From contig JAHQIY010000006.1 in NCBI GenBank assembly GCA_019054805.1, positions 5,580,001 to 5,644,000 on the forward strand: a stretch of 64,000 nt of DNA. The letters are read 5' to 3'. The first letter of the stretch is position 1; each line of letters starts with the position of its first letter. Below the pieces are notes generated by a model. That model was not told the DNA's origin, did no database searches, and saw only the letters and a program-made list of their open reading frames with translations. Shown in pieces: positions 1 to 12,821 of this stretch. Origin of the DNA: Brachionus manjavacas. Taxonomy: Eukaryota; Rotifera; Eurotatoria; Ploima; Brachionidae. A program made the translations under genes and the position numbers.

Positions 1-1649
1 AACAAGAATAATAAACAAGAAGACAATTGCATGGTTTTGATTTTATCACTAATTAATTAAGTTAAGATATTTGTGTTGTTAGAGATAAGCATATTAATAG
101 AAAAAAATCAATGATCAGATTAATTTGGGCAAAATTTGTCACTAAACACCTTTGGAGAGTCTCAATTAGCAAAAGAATGTGCAGAGTAGAAGAGCTCAAC
201 TCCAGAGGGTGTATTTTCGTAGGAACGAAATAAAACAAAGCAAAAAGCTAGAAAGCAATGAGCAAAATTTGTTTTAATTATCAACCAATTTTAATGTAAT
301 TAAATTTAATTAAAATATTTCGTCTATAAGCTATACGAAAAACATAAAAATGATTGAAAACATAGACAATTAATTCTGTGTGTTAATTCAGAGAAGATTG
401 GAATTTAAAAATTACAAATTTTTTTGTAAGCAAAAATGTCAATCAATACTGATAATTTGGGCCGATGATTGACTATTGGCAAAATGCAAGGAATCCCTCC
501 TAACCTCACAAAATTAAAAATAAATTGTCAACAACAAAAAAGTGATCACAAATAAAGAGAATAGAAGAAAAGAAAAATTTTGCATCCAATCGATTGCAAA
601 CAATAGAAGCAAAAGTTTATTAATTATCAATTATCATGACAAATATTGATTTATAGGACATAAAAAGCGAACGAAAAATCAACAAACTAAATAGCATATT
701 GCGTGAGTAGATACACTTAGGAGGCATAGATCAAAATTGAAAAATCCGAGCCTTGATTATTCCAAATCGATTTATTAATTTAATTAAAACTATTTTTTAT
801 TATTCTTTTCCTTAAAAAAAAAAACAAAAAAATTGCTCAAGTTCCGATGTCATTTTATCAGCCATATATTACGACAAGCGTTTAAAACGCAAGCCGACAT
901 TCGTTCAAGACACGAACGGGCTCTAAAAACTATTAAGCATGAAATTCTAGTCTTCCTGCTGATAATGACTATTTGGGATGCAGTGCGACAAAACAAGCTT
1001 GAACAAATTAATTAAGACCGAACAGGTAAATCGAAAAACAGTTAGAACTAAATTGGATATTTAGCAGAGAAATCAGCCAACAAAAATTAATCGAAATTTT
1101 TTCTTCTTAATCAAAATTTTTATTTTGTTGTTTGTTTCAGTGTTCAGAAATTTGATCCCTAATTAAGTTTTTTCATTCTTTTTCATTCATTCATTCATTT
1201 TGTGTTTTAATAGAGTGCCATAATCCATGCCAAAATCCAATCAAATTTTATACACTTTGTCATTTATTCTGGAAGTAATTGCCTTTTTCTTCTCACATAT
1301 GAGTCTAATGGAAATTTATTTTTATTGTGTTTTTAGTTTGGTGCATCGGCATCGCCTTTGAATAGATTTTAGATTTTAGAACATTTTTCTAGGCGATTTG
1401 GATAGAATAGTAGAGAATCTGTCGGTGGATTTGCTTTAACAGCATTTTATCTGATATGTCAATAGCTGTGTGTGTGTGTGGTGTATTGGATTCAAACGAG
1501 CCAAGCGAACACAAACATATCGTTTGTTATCTTTTTTCTTTCTCTTTTCTTTAGTTGAATAAATGAACTATCTTAATATCAGCGATTTAACAGGTCTCTA
1601 TTCAAATAGAATTTTGTCAACTTTCAATCAGGCCTCGACTCCGGCTTCT

Positions 1650-1665
1650 CTACTTATCCGATAAG
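1650..1665. promoter_or_regulatory. Paired inverted GATA motif upstream of Hmx
   Basis: The core CTTATCCGATAAG holds two GATA half-sites facing each other. It sits in a GC-richer island (about 1620-1720) that also contains CACTTG, which matches the NK2-type CAAGTG core on the opposite strand. The motif match is seen in the sequence; regulatory function is inferred from motif and position only. Confidence 0.25.
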
Positions 1666-2222
1666 ACCAAATTACGCATCACAATATTTATACGGATTCA
1701 AACACTTGGGCGGATTTAATTAACTCCTAGTTTAGGTTGAGACTTTTTTGTTTTATTTTTAGAAGAATTCAATCCAGGCCTTGGACCAAGTTATATAAGC
1801 ATCTGAATCACTTTTTCAATCATCATGTTCAAAATTGAGCCTAGCAAAAATGTGCTTTTTGTCTAAGACTAGAACTTCATACTGGACTGAGGGTTCGAGT
1901 TTTGTTTGTCGCTTTTAATTTTTTTGCGACAAGTCTAAATCGTTGTAGAACAACACAAGTTATATTTAGTTGGCTTTTTTTAAACTCGCTACTTACGTCT
2001 TTCGACGCCATTATTTAGAGTCCCCTTGACCCGCGAGTCCTGACACGTTCCCTTAGGGAGATAATCGCTGTTCTAATGCCAGGTTCCATTCTTTAGATGA
2101 ATGGTAACAACCATCTAGAGAAATGATTTGGCGATTAACTCAAACCAGGTGGCAAGTAGAGGCACAACACTGAAAGCACAAGCTCTTATCCATTATTTAT
2201 TAATTTTTTAACGTTACATTTA

Positions 2223-2295
2223 TTTTACTTGACTGGGATTCGAACCCGGACTGTCAGTCGCAGTAAGCTGTTGTTTTACCCACTGCGCTCTTTTA
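2223..2295 (-). repeat. tRNA-derived SINE or tRNA pseudogene
   Basis: On the minus strand there is an A-box-like segment (GAGCGCAGTGGGTAAAA) and, about 35 bases on, a perfect B box (GGTTCGAATCC). The T-stem is imperfect and no full cloverleaf forms, so this is more likely the head of a tRNA-derived SINE than a working tRNA. The adjoining 1980-2222 interval is also GC-richer than background and may be the SINE body. Confidence 0.5.
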
Positions 2296-3306
2296 GAGTT
2301 TTAATGCGAAAACCTCAAGTAAGATAGAGCACAGAGCTTTAACACTTGAATTCCATTTAGGCAGCTTGAAATGCAACTTTTAGTCCAGTGTAGCATAATT
2401 TTTTGTCTTGAAATTTTTTTTCCTAATATCTATCACTCTATCAAAAAATGATAGATTAAAATTTTCGAAATTAAATTTGTTATATTCAAGACATGACTTT
2501 GATTAAAAGATGCTAGAAAGTTGGTTTAAAGAGTTGGCGTGGTTTGTGGTAGGTTCTAAGCATCAATTTACTTTTGTGTGCTTAATAGTTAAAATGTGTT
2601 GCGCTCATGATGGGCGCCCGCTTGCCTAAATATTTTATCATGACCAAAATGACGCGATTGAAAATAATAGGAAACGATACATATTAAGAAAATTGTTTTG
2701 AAAGCGTTCAAAGGTGTTATTTTAATTTATCTGCCAAGCAATAAGAAGTTTAGTTTGAAAGTGTACAAAAAGTACATTCATTTTTAAAATGATTAGAGAT
2801 TTTTGTTTTAATTAAATTTTATTTAATGAAAATAATTATACAAACAAGAAACAAAAAGTGTGCACGACCAAGTGAATCAACTGAAACAAAAAAAATTGAC
2901 TTTTTAATTAGAAACAAAATTAATTTAGAGCAACAAAATAGAGAAAGAGAGTGGAAAAAATCCAATAAAAACCTTTTTTGTTTCCAAGAGATGTGACAAA
3001 GTCAAGAGAGAGAGAGAGAGAGAGAGGCAAAATATTTGCCCGCTCGGTCCTGAGCAAAATGTTTTAAATACTTAAAGCTCGCTATTTAACTTGGAGATTT
3101 GTTTTTTGTTTCGAAATTAAATGACAAATCGAGCTCTGTGTATCTTTGACAAGAAAAAATTAGGATTTATTTTCTCTCTCTCTCTCTTTTTCTCTCATTT
3201 TCTTTTGTTCACCAATAAAATATTTATTTTCTTGTCAAAAAATACAACCAATATAAATTATTAATGGGTGGAGAAATCGAAAATCTAATTGGTTTTTGCT
3301 AGGCAT

Positions 3307-3315
3307 TATAAAAAA
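3307..3315 (+). promoter_or_regulatory. Candidate TATA box of Hmx
   Basis: TATAAAAAA lies about 245 bases before the Hmx start codon. In such AT-rich DNA the match alone is weak; position relative to the gene is the only support. Confidence 0.25.
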
Positions 3316-3552
3316 TAAAATCAGTCTTTCTCATTTTATTTTATTTCGATTAACTAGAAAAAAATAGCAACAACAAAAAAGAAAAACAAAATGCCAATAA
3401 AAATACGAATAGACTTTAGTTGACACCCATTTATAAACAAAATAAAAAAAAAATCAACTCTTTATTCTCTCTTTTTTTCTTCAATTTAAATCAAATTTAG
3501 CTTTTACTAGATTTTTGTAATAGCAACAGAGATAGATAGAGAGGAAGAGAAA

Positions 3553-5201
3553 ATGACTAACGAAAGCTCAAGTCAATGCAATGGGGTGTCCAGCAAGCCA
3601 GTGTCGCCGGTCGGCTCGCCAGCACCAGAGCCCGAAACGCTCAAGCGCCACCGACACGACTCGTGTGACCCAGAGGACACTAGCGCTGCGCCGCCATCCA
3701 AAACAGCCAAAATGGCCTATTCAATAATGAACATCCTAGCCAAGGACAAAAAAGAGCCCAGAGCCAACGTGGCCAACAAGGAGAACAGCGTGGAGGCTCA
3801 TTCGGTGTCGCCCGCTCCTGCCGACACTCACGCGCAGCCGCTCAACCCGTTCTTTCTCAACCCGTTCTTGGCCGCGGCCGCCGCTCAGTCCGGCCAGTCC
3901 CATCTCCTCAACAACATATCCAATTTGGCCATGCTGTCCAAACAGCAGTCGGCCGACATGTGGCCCTGGTTCAACATGGCCGCCATGTCCGCTCTGTACG
4001 GCCTTGATAGTAAGCACTCAGTTTTTTCTTCTCCCCACTGCTATTTGACACACAAGTTAATTGACAAGCTTTTATGGCTGCAGTGTAATTCTAGATGACA
4101 GTGAAAGTTTAAAATTACAATCAATTTAGATTTCAAGTTTAATTTGAGTTAACAATTAGAGAAAAAAAAATAAAAAACCAAATTGAAATATCAATATTTT
4201 TATTTAGACAAAAAAAATCAGATTACTAATTTTTTTTTTTTTTTCTAGAAGGATACTCCTCTGGCTTGTTTGGATCGGTGGATGGTTCACACTTGAGGAA
4301 CTTGTCGCAGTCGAGCTATGGTCACGTGACCGACAATGGCACGCAGTTGACTAGAGGCAAGCAAGAGGCCTATCAGTCGTCGTCGTCGTTGTCGTCGAGT
4401 TCGGCAGTGTCGCCGTCCAGCCTGGAGCAGGGTGGCAAAAAGAATGGCAAAGAGCTGAACAGATCAGTGGAGGACGAGGAAGAGGCGGGCAACCGGGTGG
4501 CCTTTGGCGGCACTAGCATGGCCGACGAGGACGATCTGGACGACGACGAGCTCGACGAAGACTTGGACGGCTCCAATAACGGCGACTCGTTCGACAACAT
4601 GCGCAAAAAAAAGACCAGAACGGTGTTCTCGCGAAATCAGGTGTTTCAGCTGGAGAGCACATTCGACATGAAACGCTACTTGTCGAGCTCGGAGCGTTCT
4701 TCGCTGGCCAACTCGCTCCAATTGACCGAGACCCAGATCAAAATTTGGTTTCAAAATCGACGCAATAAATGGAAACGGCAGCTGGCGGCCGAGATCGAGG
4801 CGAGCGGCTCAAACCAGCACCAGCAAACACAGCATCAATTGAGTGTGACGGCCGGCTTGAACGGCCAGCGAAGTGCGAGCAGCCAGCGATTGATGCGAGT
4901 GCCCGTGCTCTACCAGGCCGACAGTCAACGGCCGTTTGTCGCCCAGGACGCAGAGCACGTTCAGTCGAGCTCTTCGTCGACCCATTCCTCGCTGCACTCG
5001 CCATCCAACTCCAGCTTGTCGAACAACCTCAATCCGGCCTCTATGCTCTCGCCGTCTATGCTGGCTGCGGCCGCCGCTGCCTCTTCTTTGTACTACGCTG
5101 CCGCTGCTCATGCCCAACCCGGCACATTTCAAAATTTCAATCTCAACATTGCCAACAATGCAAACAGCACCAACAAACAATCTATTTCAAGTGTTCTATA
5201 G
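3553..5201 (+). CDS. Hmx: Hmx/NK5 homeobox transcription factor
   Basis: DNA-binding transcription factor of the Hmx (Nkx5) family, whose members pattern sensory and neural structures. Two exons, 3553-4009 and 4249-5201, join in phase 1 (GAT A|gtaagc ... ttctag|AA GGA), giving 469 residues. The start ATG follows a purine-rich leader. Near residue 55 is an engrailed-homology-like repressor motif (YSIMNILA), then Ala-rich NPFLAAAAA. An acidic Asp/Glu stretch precedes the homeodomain at about residues 272-331, which has the family-typical [17 protein letters not shown] and [18 protein letters not shown]. After it comes the Hmx C-terminal motif [10 protein letters not shown] and an Ala-rich tail ending SISSVL. 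The 239-bp intron falls well before the homeodomain. Frames on the opposite strand across the GC-rich coding sequence are shadows. Family assignment is secure; expression and targets cannot be read from the sequence. Confidence 0.96.
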
Positions 5202-5544
5202 GACCAAATGAGACGACAAAAAGAAGAGAATTTGTTTTGACTCTCACTGAGATGACGATTATTTATTAAGACATGTTTAAAAAATAATTAAATGTTTTTT
5301 CTCTTTTTTTTTCTTTTTTTTCTTTTTTTTTTTGTTGTTGCTGTTGTTCCCTTAGAATTTATCTAGCTCCTAATTGTGTCAATTAACAACAAAAAATATG
5401 GTGTACATACTAAATCTATTCCCCTCTTTCTTTCTTTTTCTTTTTTGTTTTTTCTATTAGTATTTTTTTAATTTTTGTTTATTTTGTGCTTTTTTTCTTA
5501 TTTTAATTTTAAATGACATATTTTGGATTTTTTTTAAACCGATT

Positions 5545-5550
5545 AATAAA
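5545..5550 (+). terminator. Candidate polyadenylation signal of Hmx
   Basis: A canonical AATAAA lies about 344 bases after the Hmx stop codon, past a T-rich 3' UTR. AATAAA is common in this AT-rich sequence, so it is only a candidate. Confidence 0.3.
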
Positions 5551-8500
5551 ATTTAAAAAAATCGAATTTGTTTGATTTCTTTTTGAGCTTTAGTTTAACA
5601 CTAGAAGAATCAAACGAGTCACTTTGAATAACAATAAAAATAATGTCTATTGACTCCTAAAAACTTGGTAAGCTTTTTTTTCTATTTAACTTTTTTAAAA
5701 TTTTGAAATTATGTTGTTTCATTAAAACTCAATACTTAAGCATGCTAGAATTTGAAATATAATTACGCAATTATTTTTAGAAATGTAAAATAGAAAAAAA
5801 AACTTGCCACTTCTATTTCTGTAATTTTCCTTGTATGGCTCAATGTGCTATCTCAGGTGACCCCCTAATAGGCCGTTTGTCGCAGCTTTTATTATTGATT
5901 TTGATTTTAATTTTTTTACATTCTCATATCTTTTGAATAAATGTATCAAATAAAAAAATTTTTTTTTGTTTAAAAATGATCTAAGCCCTGTGGATATTTC
6001 TGAGAATTTGAAAAAGCTAGTCTAATAAGCCGAGGGTTGAAGAGGCACATGATACAATTCTGTTATGAAATAATTTTTTTTCGAAAATAAGATTGAGTTA
6101 AATTTAATTACAGTATTTTCAGGACAAAATAACATTCATTAGAAAAAAAATTCAAAAAAAATTTTAACTTAGGACACAAAATTTAGCTTGAAATTTTATT
6201 TTTTAAAAATTTTGAAAATGAAATTGATACTAATTTATCGAGAAGAGAATTTGGTACATCATTTAGAACATTTGTGACAATTTCCTTCAGCTCATTCAAT
6301 GACCTAGGCTCCTATTTAGCAATTTTTTTGTATCGAGCCAACTCCATAAATTTTCAAAGCAACTCTTGGAAACCATTTCTTTACTAATCTCGATGGCAAA
6401 GGGAAAAACATTAAATCTTTTTAAATGTTGATCCAAAAATTTTATCTTTTTCTCCTTCATTTTTTGGCTTCCATTTTAACCATTATCTGAGTCGAGACAT
6501 TTTGTTGCATAAAATCAACATGTCCCATTCTAACTGTGTTAATAATAATTCAATAAGCTATTTTATAATTATTTTAGACTTTTATTTTCAAATTAAATTT
6601 ATTCAATTAAATTTTAACTGGTCATAAGCAAAATTTCAAGAAATCAATTCATTTAAAGAATAATCAAAGCAAAGTGTTGATTTATTTTTGATTTTAAAGT
6701 TTCAGATTAGAATTTTTTAAAAAAGGTACCAAAAAGATTTTAAAGAATATTAGCAAAATGACCATCAAAAAATATGCAAAATAAAAAAGGGTCCGAGAAT
6801 ACAAATTCATTCGAAGATTGTTACTTTTGAAGTGAAATTTTAATTCTGAAAATTTTGGAAAAACAGTAAAAGTAAACAAAAAAGTGTTTTTTTTTTTAAT
6901 TTAGAAACTCGAATAGGCGAAAGTAATTATGAAAGTAGAAAACAATAAACCTATAATTAAATAGATTAGTAGAACGGAATATTTATAATTTTTCGACAAA
7001 GTTTTTGACCAAAATTTTGCTTATTTTTCAGTCTAGTTGATATGAGCTCGGTTTTAATAGATCGATCCATTTTATTCTAAATAATTAAAGTACCTTAAAA
7101 GCTGATCATTAGAACGCATGAGTGGTTTTTCTCTAAAGAAGAAGTTGGTCTTGGAATATTTGTCGAATCAGCCAGAATCAATTTTAGTTTTTCTTTTTTT
7201 TTTTTTTAATTAATATTCTATCAAATTTAGCCAAGTTATTTGTCAAATAAAGCATTTGGATGCAAATAGTTTAGATGACTATGTATATTAACATTTGTCC
7301 TCAAGGTAATTGTAAATTTGCATTTAATTTCAAATAAAAATGTTCATTTAAAGCAAATAGTTTCATTACATCCAATAAAAGATAATATCAAAATTCCTAA
7401 ATCTAATTATCAAAATTAAAAAAGAAATTTGTTTATCACGAGATATTTGCATCTCTTCGGCTTTGTCAATCATTTAAAGATAAGAAATTTTTTTTTGGTT
7501 CTATTATAATATGTTCTCGAAGAGTCCTGATAACAAAAAAAAATATATTTCAATTTTTCCAAAAATACAGATATATATATCTACTAGCTAAAAAAAATGA
7601 ATTAATTTCAAATTATTGAATGATAAAAATATACCTTGCGAACAAAAAAAAACGAAAACTTAAGTAAATAATTAAAGATTATTATTTGCTACCTGTAAAT
7701 TTTTAAATCATCCTTTTTGATTTCGTGTTGAATTACTACATAATTTAAAATTTTTTAAAATTAAATAATTTAGTAATGTTTTATTATTAATCAGCAGAAA
7801 TGAATCAGCATTTAAACATAAAAAAAATTTATTTTTTTTTAAAACAAAAGACTAAGAAATTATTCAAATAGCTTTACAAAAAAAAAACAAATTTTTACTT
7901 TCGAAAGCTGATGATATTGAAAAAAGTTGGGCAATATTTTTTTTTTCAGTTTAATTTTCTCTATTTTTAATTGAAGATTTCTTTACTTTAAAAATAAAAC
8001 AATAAAGATTAGTATGAGTTTTGAAATTTTTGTAATTAAAATTTATTTTTTGACGAGTCTTTTAATCTATTATTTTAAACTATTCAATTTTGCTTCGTTT
8101 TTAATTGAAAAAAATATATGAAATATTTAAATTAAGTTGTTAATATTAGACTAATTATTTCGAACATTATGTTGTCAAATTTTTTTTTAACCAAGATATT
8201 TGAGAGTGTTCGACTTTGTATTATTTTCAGAGATAAAAAAATATGCTATCAAAACTTTAATTTCCATTTATAATCAAGAAAATTTTGAATTTATTTCTAA
8301 ACCAAGTCATTGACTCTGAATTTTGTCAAATAATTTATATGCTCCAATAAAGCTGTCTACTCAGCATTACCATATTATCTTGATAAGCTTGTTCGGGACA
8401 CAAATTAGATTATTTCACGCCATAGAGCATTAGTAGGACAATAGAAACAAACAGAATGCGAATAGTTGGTGTTTTTAATTCGATTATAAATACTGGTAGT

Positions 8501-9787
8501 AAATAGTTTAATCCAGCGGCTAGTTTCTAGTTTTGCAGTAACAATAAGATTTTATAAATTCTATTAAACGCGCAGCGAATCTCAATCTTTAGTATCAATA
8601 TTTTATCTGCATGGGAGAAAAACAGGATTTATTTTCATTTAATGTCTCATCGGTATTTTCTACCGAAAATTAGATTAAAATAACTTTATATTTTAGATGA
8701 CATTATCGTCTGAAATAGGACACTTTTCGGTATTCTATTTTATTTTAAATTTTTTGAATTAAAGAATTTTTATCACAAGAAATCGGATCTAATTATAAAT
8801 GTAATTAAAAAATTTAATCTTTTTTGTTTCAAGTGCCAATCATGGCTCCAAAAATAATTGTTACCATTACTAATTATTTTGTTTCCTTCATAAATCGTAT
8901 TAACTGGTTCAATACTTGATTATTTCCAAATAAAGATAACTATGCTTTAAGACGTTAACAGCCACTTGATGGTGCCACGTCTAATAGATAGAGTCTGCCA
9001 CGTAATCGCTTGAAATCCTGATCTCTGTTTGAAAAGAATTGAAAAGAATCTTGCTGTGTTAATTTTTGAATTGCATCACCATGATTTAAACTTTCTTACT
9101 GTTATTAAAAAAAATTCTTTTGTTAGAAACGCTTCTAAACTAAATTCTTTGAACTTTTTCCGAATTGTTAAACTTGAAAAGATCTCTTTTAAAAATAGTT
9201 GAAATATACAAAATTCAAGTATTTAAATAGAGGTGTGATAATGATAAAATTGCTGATAAATGCTTTAAATAATAGCTCTAATTTAAAATTTGTAGCCTTT
9301 GATATTTTGAAGAGCCGAGGTTAATCAATATTGCATAAAATCAGCATGCTTTTTTTATTAACATGAAAAACAAAAACTCAAAATTTCTTTATTTCAAAAA
9401 ATAATTTAGGATTTTTGTCCTTAGTCAGTTACAATTATAATTTCAAAGTTAATCAACAGACAAGTGCCCCTTTTTTAAGACTGATTAACACTTCATTTAT
9501 TAAATTTTATATAAGAGTATTCATTTAAATTTTTAAATTATTATAAAATCAAAAAAATAATTGAATCCAAAATTATTTGAAATAAATTAACAACAAGATA
9601 TTTAAGTTCAAATTCTTTCAAATATTCTTTCTATTCAAATTTTCTCACAAATTCTTAAAAAATCAAAATAATGTTTGACAGCCTAAATTTTGAAAACTTT
9701 GGTTTTGTGAAGTTCAGAACAAAAGAACAGAAAAAAAATTGAGTTAATTTAATTTAAAAGCTTAAAATTAATTCTGTGAATTCAATA

Positions 9788-9938
9788 TAGTGCAATATTC
9801 AAAGTTGCAAAAGTCTGCTAATGATCTGCAAAATCTCTGCAAAATACACTACGCTTGATTTTATTGAAATTTGATTTCTGATAAACTCTGCAAATTTAGC
9901 AGACATTCATATTTGATGCAACGTTGAATGTTCCACTA
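9788..9938. mobile_element. MITE-like element, copy 1 (151 bp, TA-flanked)
   Basis: The ends form an imperfect 22-bp terminal inverted repeat (TAGTGCAATATTCAAAGTTGCA against TGCAACGTTGAATGTTCCACTA). A TA dinucleotide at both outer ends fits Tc1/mariner-type target duplication. The interior has no open frame. A related copy lies at 12658-12821. Both copies also share a further upstream stretch that includes TTTTGTGAAGTTCAG, so the mobile unit may be longer than the inverted-repeat block. Confidence 0.6.
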
Positions 9939-11071
9939 AGTTGCATTCACAAAATTAATTAAAAAGAGAAGGTAATCATTCTTTCACGCTACTTTATATT
10001 TCAATCTATCTCTTCTTAATTTCAATTTATTTAAAAATTTTTTTTATTTTATTTTTTTTGTATTCTGAAGGAGCTTAAGCTCGACAGCAAAAAAAAAACA
10101 AAAAAAATAATGAATTCTTTCAAATATTCTATGTTGAAACGAATAAATGTCTTTAGTCTGTTTGCATCTTCTAATCAATCAATAAGTCAATAAATTAATT
10201 TAAAAAATTATCTTTATTTAAAATTATTGACTGAAAAATACTACTATTTATTAATTAGTAAAGAAATTTATTGAAAATATATTATTCATCAGAATGGATT
10301 ATTTTAACTAATTTTTGCAGGAATTGGGAAAAAAATAAAGTTAAAATATAAAAAGAAAAAATTAAAATATTTCGAAAAATTTTGGTTCACCAAAAGAAAA
10401 GAATTAAAATAATTTTTATTTTAATTGTAAATTTTCTTCAAAAGGCTTTGTAAAAATAATTATAAGTTACAATTATAAAATATTTTTAAAGTCAATTAAT
10501 AAATTAATCAATTTCTTAATGAAATCAAAAGATATTAAATATTTACTGGGTTGTAATTTGATCAAAAACATATTTACAATCATATAAAATAAAACAACTT
10601 GATAAATTTGTTAATTACAATTTTTTTTGTCGATAAAATATTCAAATAAAAAAAAGATTAAAAGTTTGTATTTATAAACTTATTTTAATTAAATTAGTTT
10701 TTATTAGTTTTCAAGAGCTGGATTAGAAAGAGAAGAATTTTTTTAAATATTTTTCTTACGAATTTGTTTATCATTATCATTTTCATTTGCTTGAATAAAA
10801 AATTTAAAAATTCAGTTATGCTTCATATCACCATTTGAAACATAGAACAAAATAAACCAAATAAAATATGTTATAATTTTTCGTGTTTAAATTAAAAAAT
10901 GTATACAATGTTGATATAACATTGAAAAAGTGCGATGTTTCAAATATTTTTTTCAATTTCAAATAATTTTAAGTTAATATTGCAAACATGAAAAATTTTG
11001 CTTTTTTTTATAAATTTTGACTTTGGGTTTGTAATATGATGATCCTTAAGATAATATTTGAAGTTTATTTG

Positions 11072-11610
11072 TAGGTAAACTATGGTTCACCTGTTACTGT
11101 AACAATTCTTGTTCTCTGGTTTTATGAACTTTTAGTTCACCTAATCTAAAAACAGTTCACCTAATTTAAAAAATGTTCACCCAGTTGAAATTTTTTCATC
11201 TATTTAGAAAAAAGCTAATGTAAGGATAAAGAATAAGATTAAAAAAAATAATTACATAGAAAATTTAAAGTTTGGCGGAGTACGTAAATTTTGCGAAATA
11301 GATGAATCTATGTTCCCCAAAGTCAAACACTTGAAGGATGAAAAATTAATTTTAACTATCTTTAATTTTTATTATTTAAGCTGAAAGACAAAGATTAAAG
11401 TAGAGAGCGCGTTTGGGTATTTGGGATTCTTGAAAGGGTAATCAGTTTCGAGAATTAAGCATTCTAACAAATAGCCTTATTCAATTTGTTAACATAATAT
11501 AAAAATCTTTCATCTAATTCTATTTTGAACAAAAAAATTGGGTGAACCAATTGTACTCAAAACCTGAGAACAAGAATTTTTCGGATAAAAAGTGAACTAT
11601 GGTTTACCTA
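11072..11610. mobile_element. Non-autonomous mariner-like element (539 bp) with about 60-bp inverted repeats
   Basis: The left end TAGGTAAACTATGGTTCAC matches the reverse complement of the right end (GTGAACTATGGTTTACCTA) with two mismatches. Similarity resumes after a diverged gap with AATTCTTGTTCTC on both arms. The outermost TA on each side fits a TA target duplication. Just inside the left arm, GTTCACC-type motifs recur four times (GGTTCACCT, AGTTCACCT, AGTTCACCT, TGTTCACCC) and the right arm holds GGGTGAACC. This pattern resembles transposase-binding repeats. No coding frame is present. Confidence 0.7.
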
Positions 11611-12657
11611 ACTGACTAGACCCAGTTTTTAAACGATTGAATATAAACTTTAATATGAATGAATTATTTATCTTTTTTTATTCATTTTTTATTTTATTTT
11701 ATTTAACTTTATTTTTAGTTTTTTTCAAATGTTTTTATTCTGAAGGTGCATTTTTTCGGTAAAAATAAATAAATGAATTGCTCAAAAGTTAAAAAAGAAT
11801 TTTCAAATTTTTTTTCAGATTTCCAAACAAAAATTAAACTCATTCCATTTCATCAAAGAGTTAAATTTCAAATATGAAAATGCTTGCAATATTAACATAA
11901 GATTATTTTGTAATTTAAAAACACAAAAAATTAAACCATATTCAAATTAATTTAATTTTGATTTAAAATCCTTAATATCCTCCTTTATATGTTTAAATTT
12001 CTTCCAATTTTGCTTAAAGGCCATCCAGCCATTTTAAAATAACCAAATTTATTTGATTTAAAATAAAATTAATTTCTTCAAAATTTTACTTGTTTAAATA
12101 TGATACCAAAATTTACACTTTGATAATAAAAATCACGAATGAATTTGACTAAGAATTTTTGGAAAAGTAAATTGTTTAAAATAAATAGAAAAACCAAAAA
12201 AAATATTTTTTATCTTCTATTACATTAAATTTTTTTTAATAAAAGAAAAATTCTAAGATTTTAACAAAAACCTACAATATTAAAAGTGTAAGGGTTAAGT
12301 AAACGCTGAAAAATTTTTAATCAGAAAGGAACTTTCATTTTCAATAAAACCTTTTTTCGAATCGATACTAAATAAAAGCTTTTTTTATGCATTTTTTACA
12401 AAAATTTTAGTGTGATCGAAATCAAAATTTAAATTAAAAATTTAATTTGCAAGTATTTTTTAATTTTTTTCTCAATATTTAAAGAAGATGGATTTAATCA
12501 ATACATCGTGTACTAAAATTTAAATTTTTTAAATTTTAAAATTATGTGATCAATTCGTTTATGGTTTTGTGAAGTTCAGTACAAAAGAACAGAACAAAGT
12601 ATTAAAAAATTAAATAACTTTTTATCTTAAAGTTTAAAATAAATTCTGTAAATGCAG

Positions 12658-12821
12658 CATGGTGCAACATTCAAAGTTGCATCAACTGTAAAAGTCTGCT
12701 AATGGTGTGCAGAATCTCTGCAAAATGCACTACACTCGATTATATTGAAATTTAATTTCTGCATAACTCTGCAAATTTAACAGGCTTTGATATTTGATGC
12801 AACTTTGAAAATTACACTATG
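12658..12821. mobile_element. MITE-like element, copy 2 (164 bp)
   Basis: Same family and orientation as the element at 9788. The inner parts CTGCTAATG, TCTCTGCAAAAT and AACTCTGCAAATTT are shared. The ends form an imperfect inverted repeat (GTGCAACATTCAAAGTTGCATCA against TGATGCAACTTTGAAAATTACAC). It is diverged from copy 1 by many substitutions and small indels, so insertion was not recent. Confidence 0.6.

Larger units (their letters stand above)
1..3552. other. 5' flanking region of Hmx
   Basis: No supported coding exon. The stretch is AT-rich, with GC-richer islands near 830-1010 (containing the palindrome GCGTTTAAAACGC near 880), 1620-1720 and 1980-2300. A GA dinucleotide tract lies at about 3005-3027 and CT-rich tracts near 3171-3200. 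The 61-codon open frame at 833-1015 starts at a non-ATG codon and resembles no family I know, so it is not called a gene. Confidence 0.6.

Noticed and set aside
833-1015. 60-residue open frame upstream of Hmx
   Set aside because: It starts at a non-ATG codon, matches no family I know and has no splice or promoter context. The GC island is more likely regulatory.
4373-5269. Several open frames overlapping the Hmx exon 2 on both strands
   Set aside because: They are GC-rich shadows of the Hmx frame, low in complexity and without conserved motifs.
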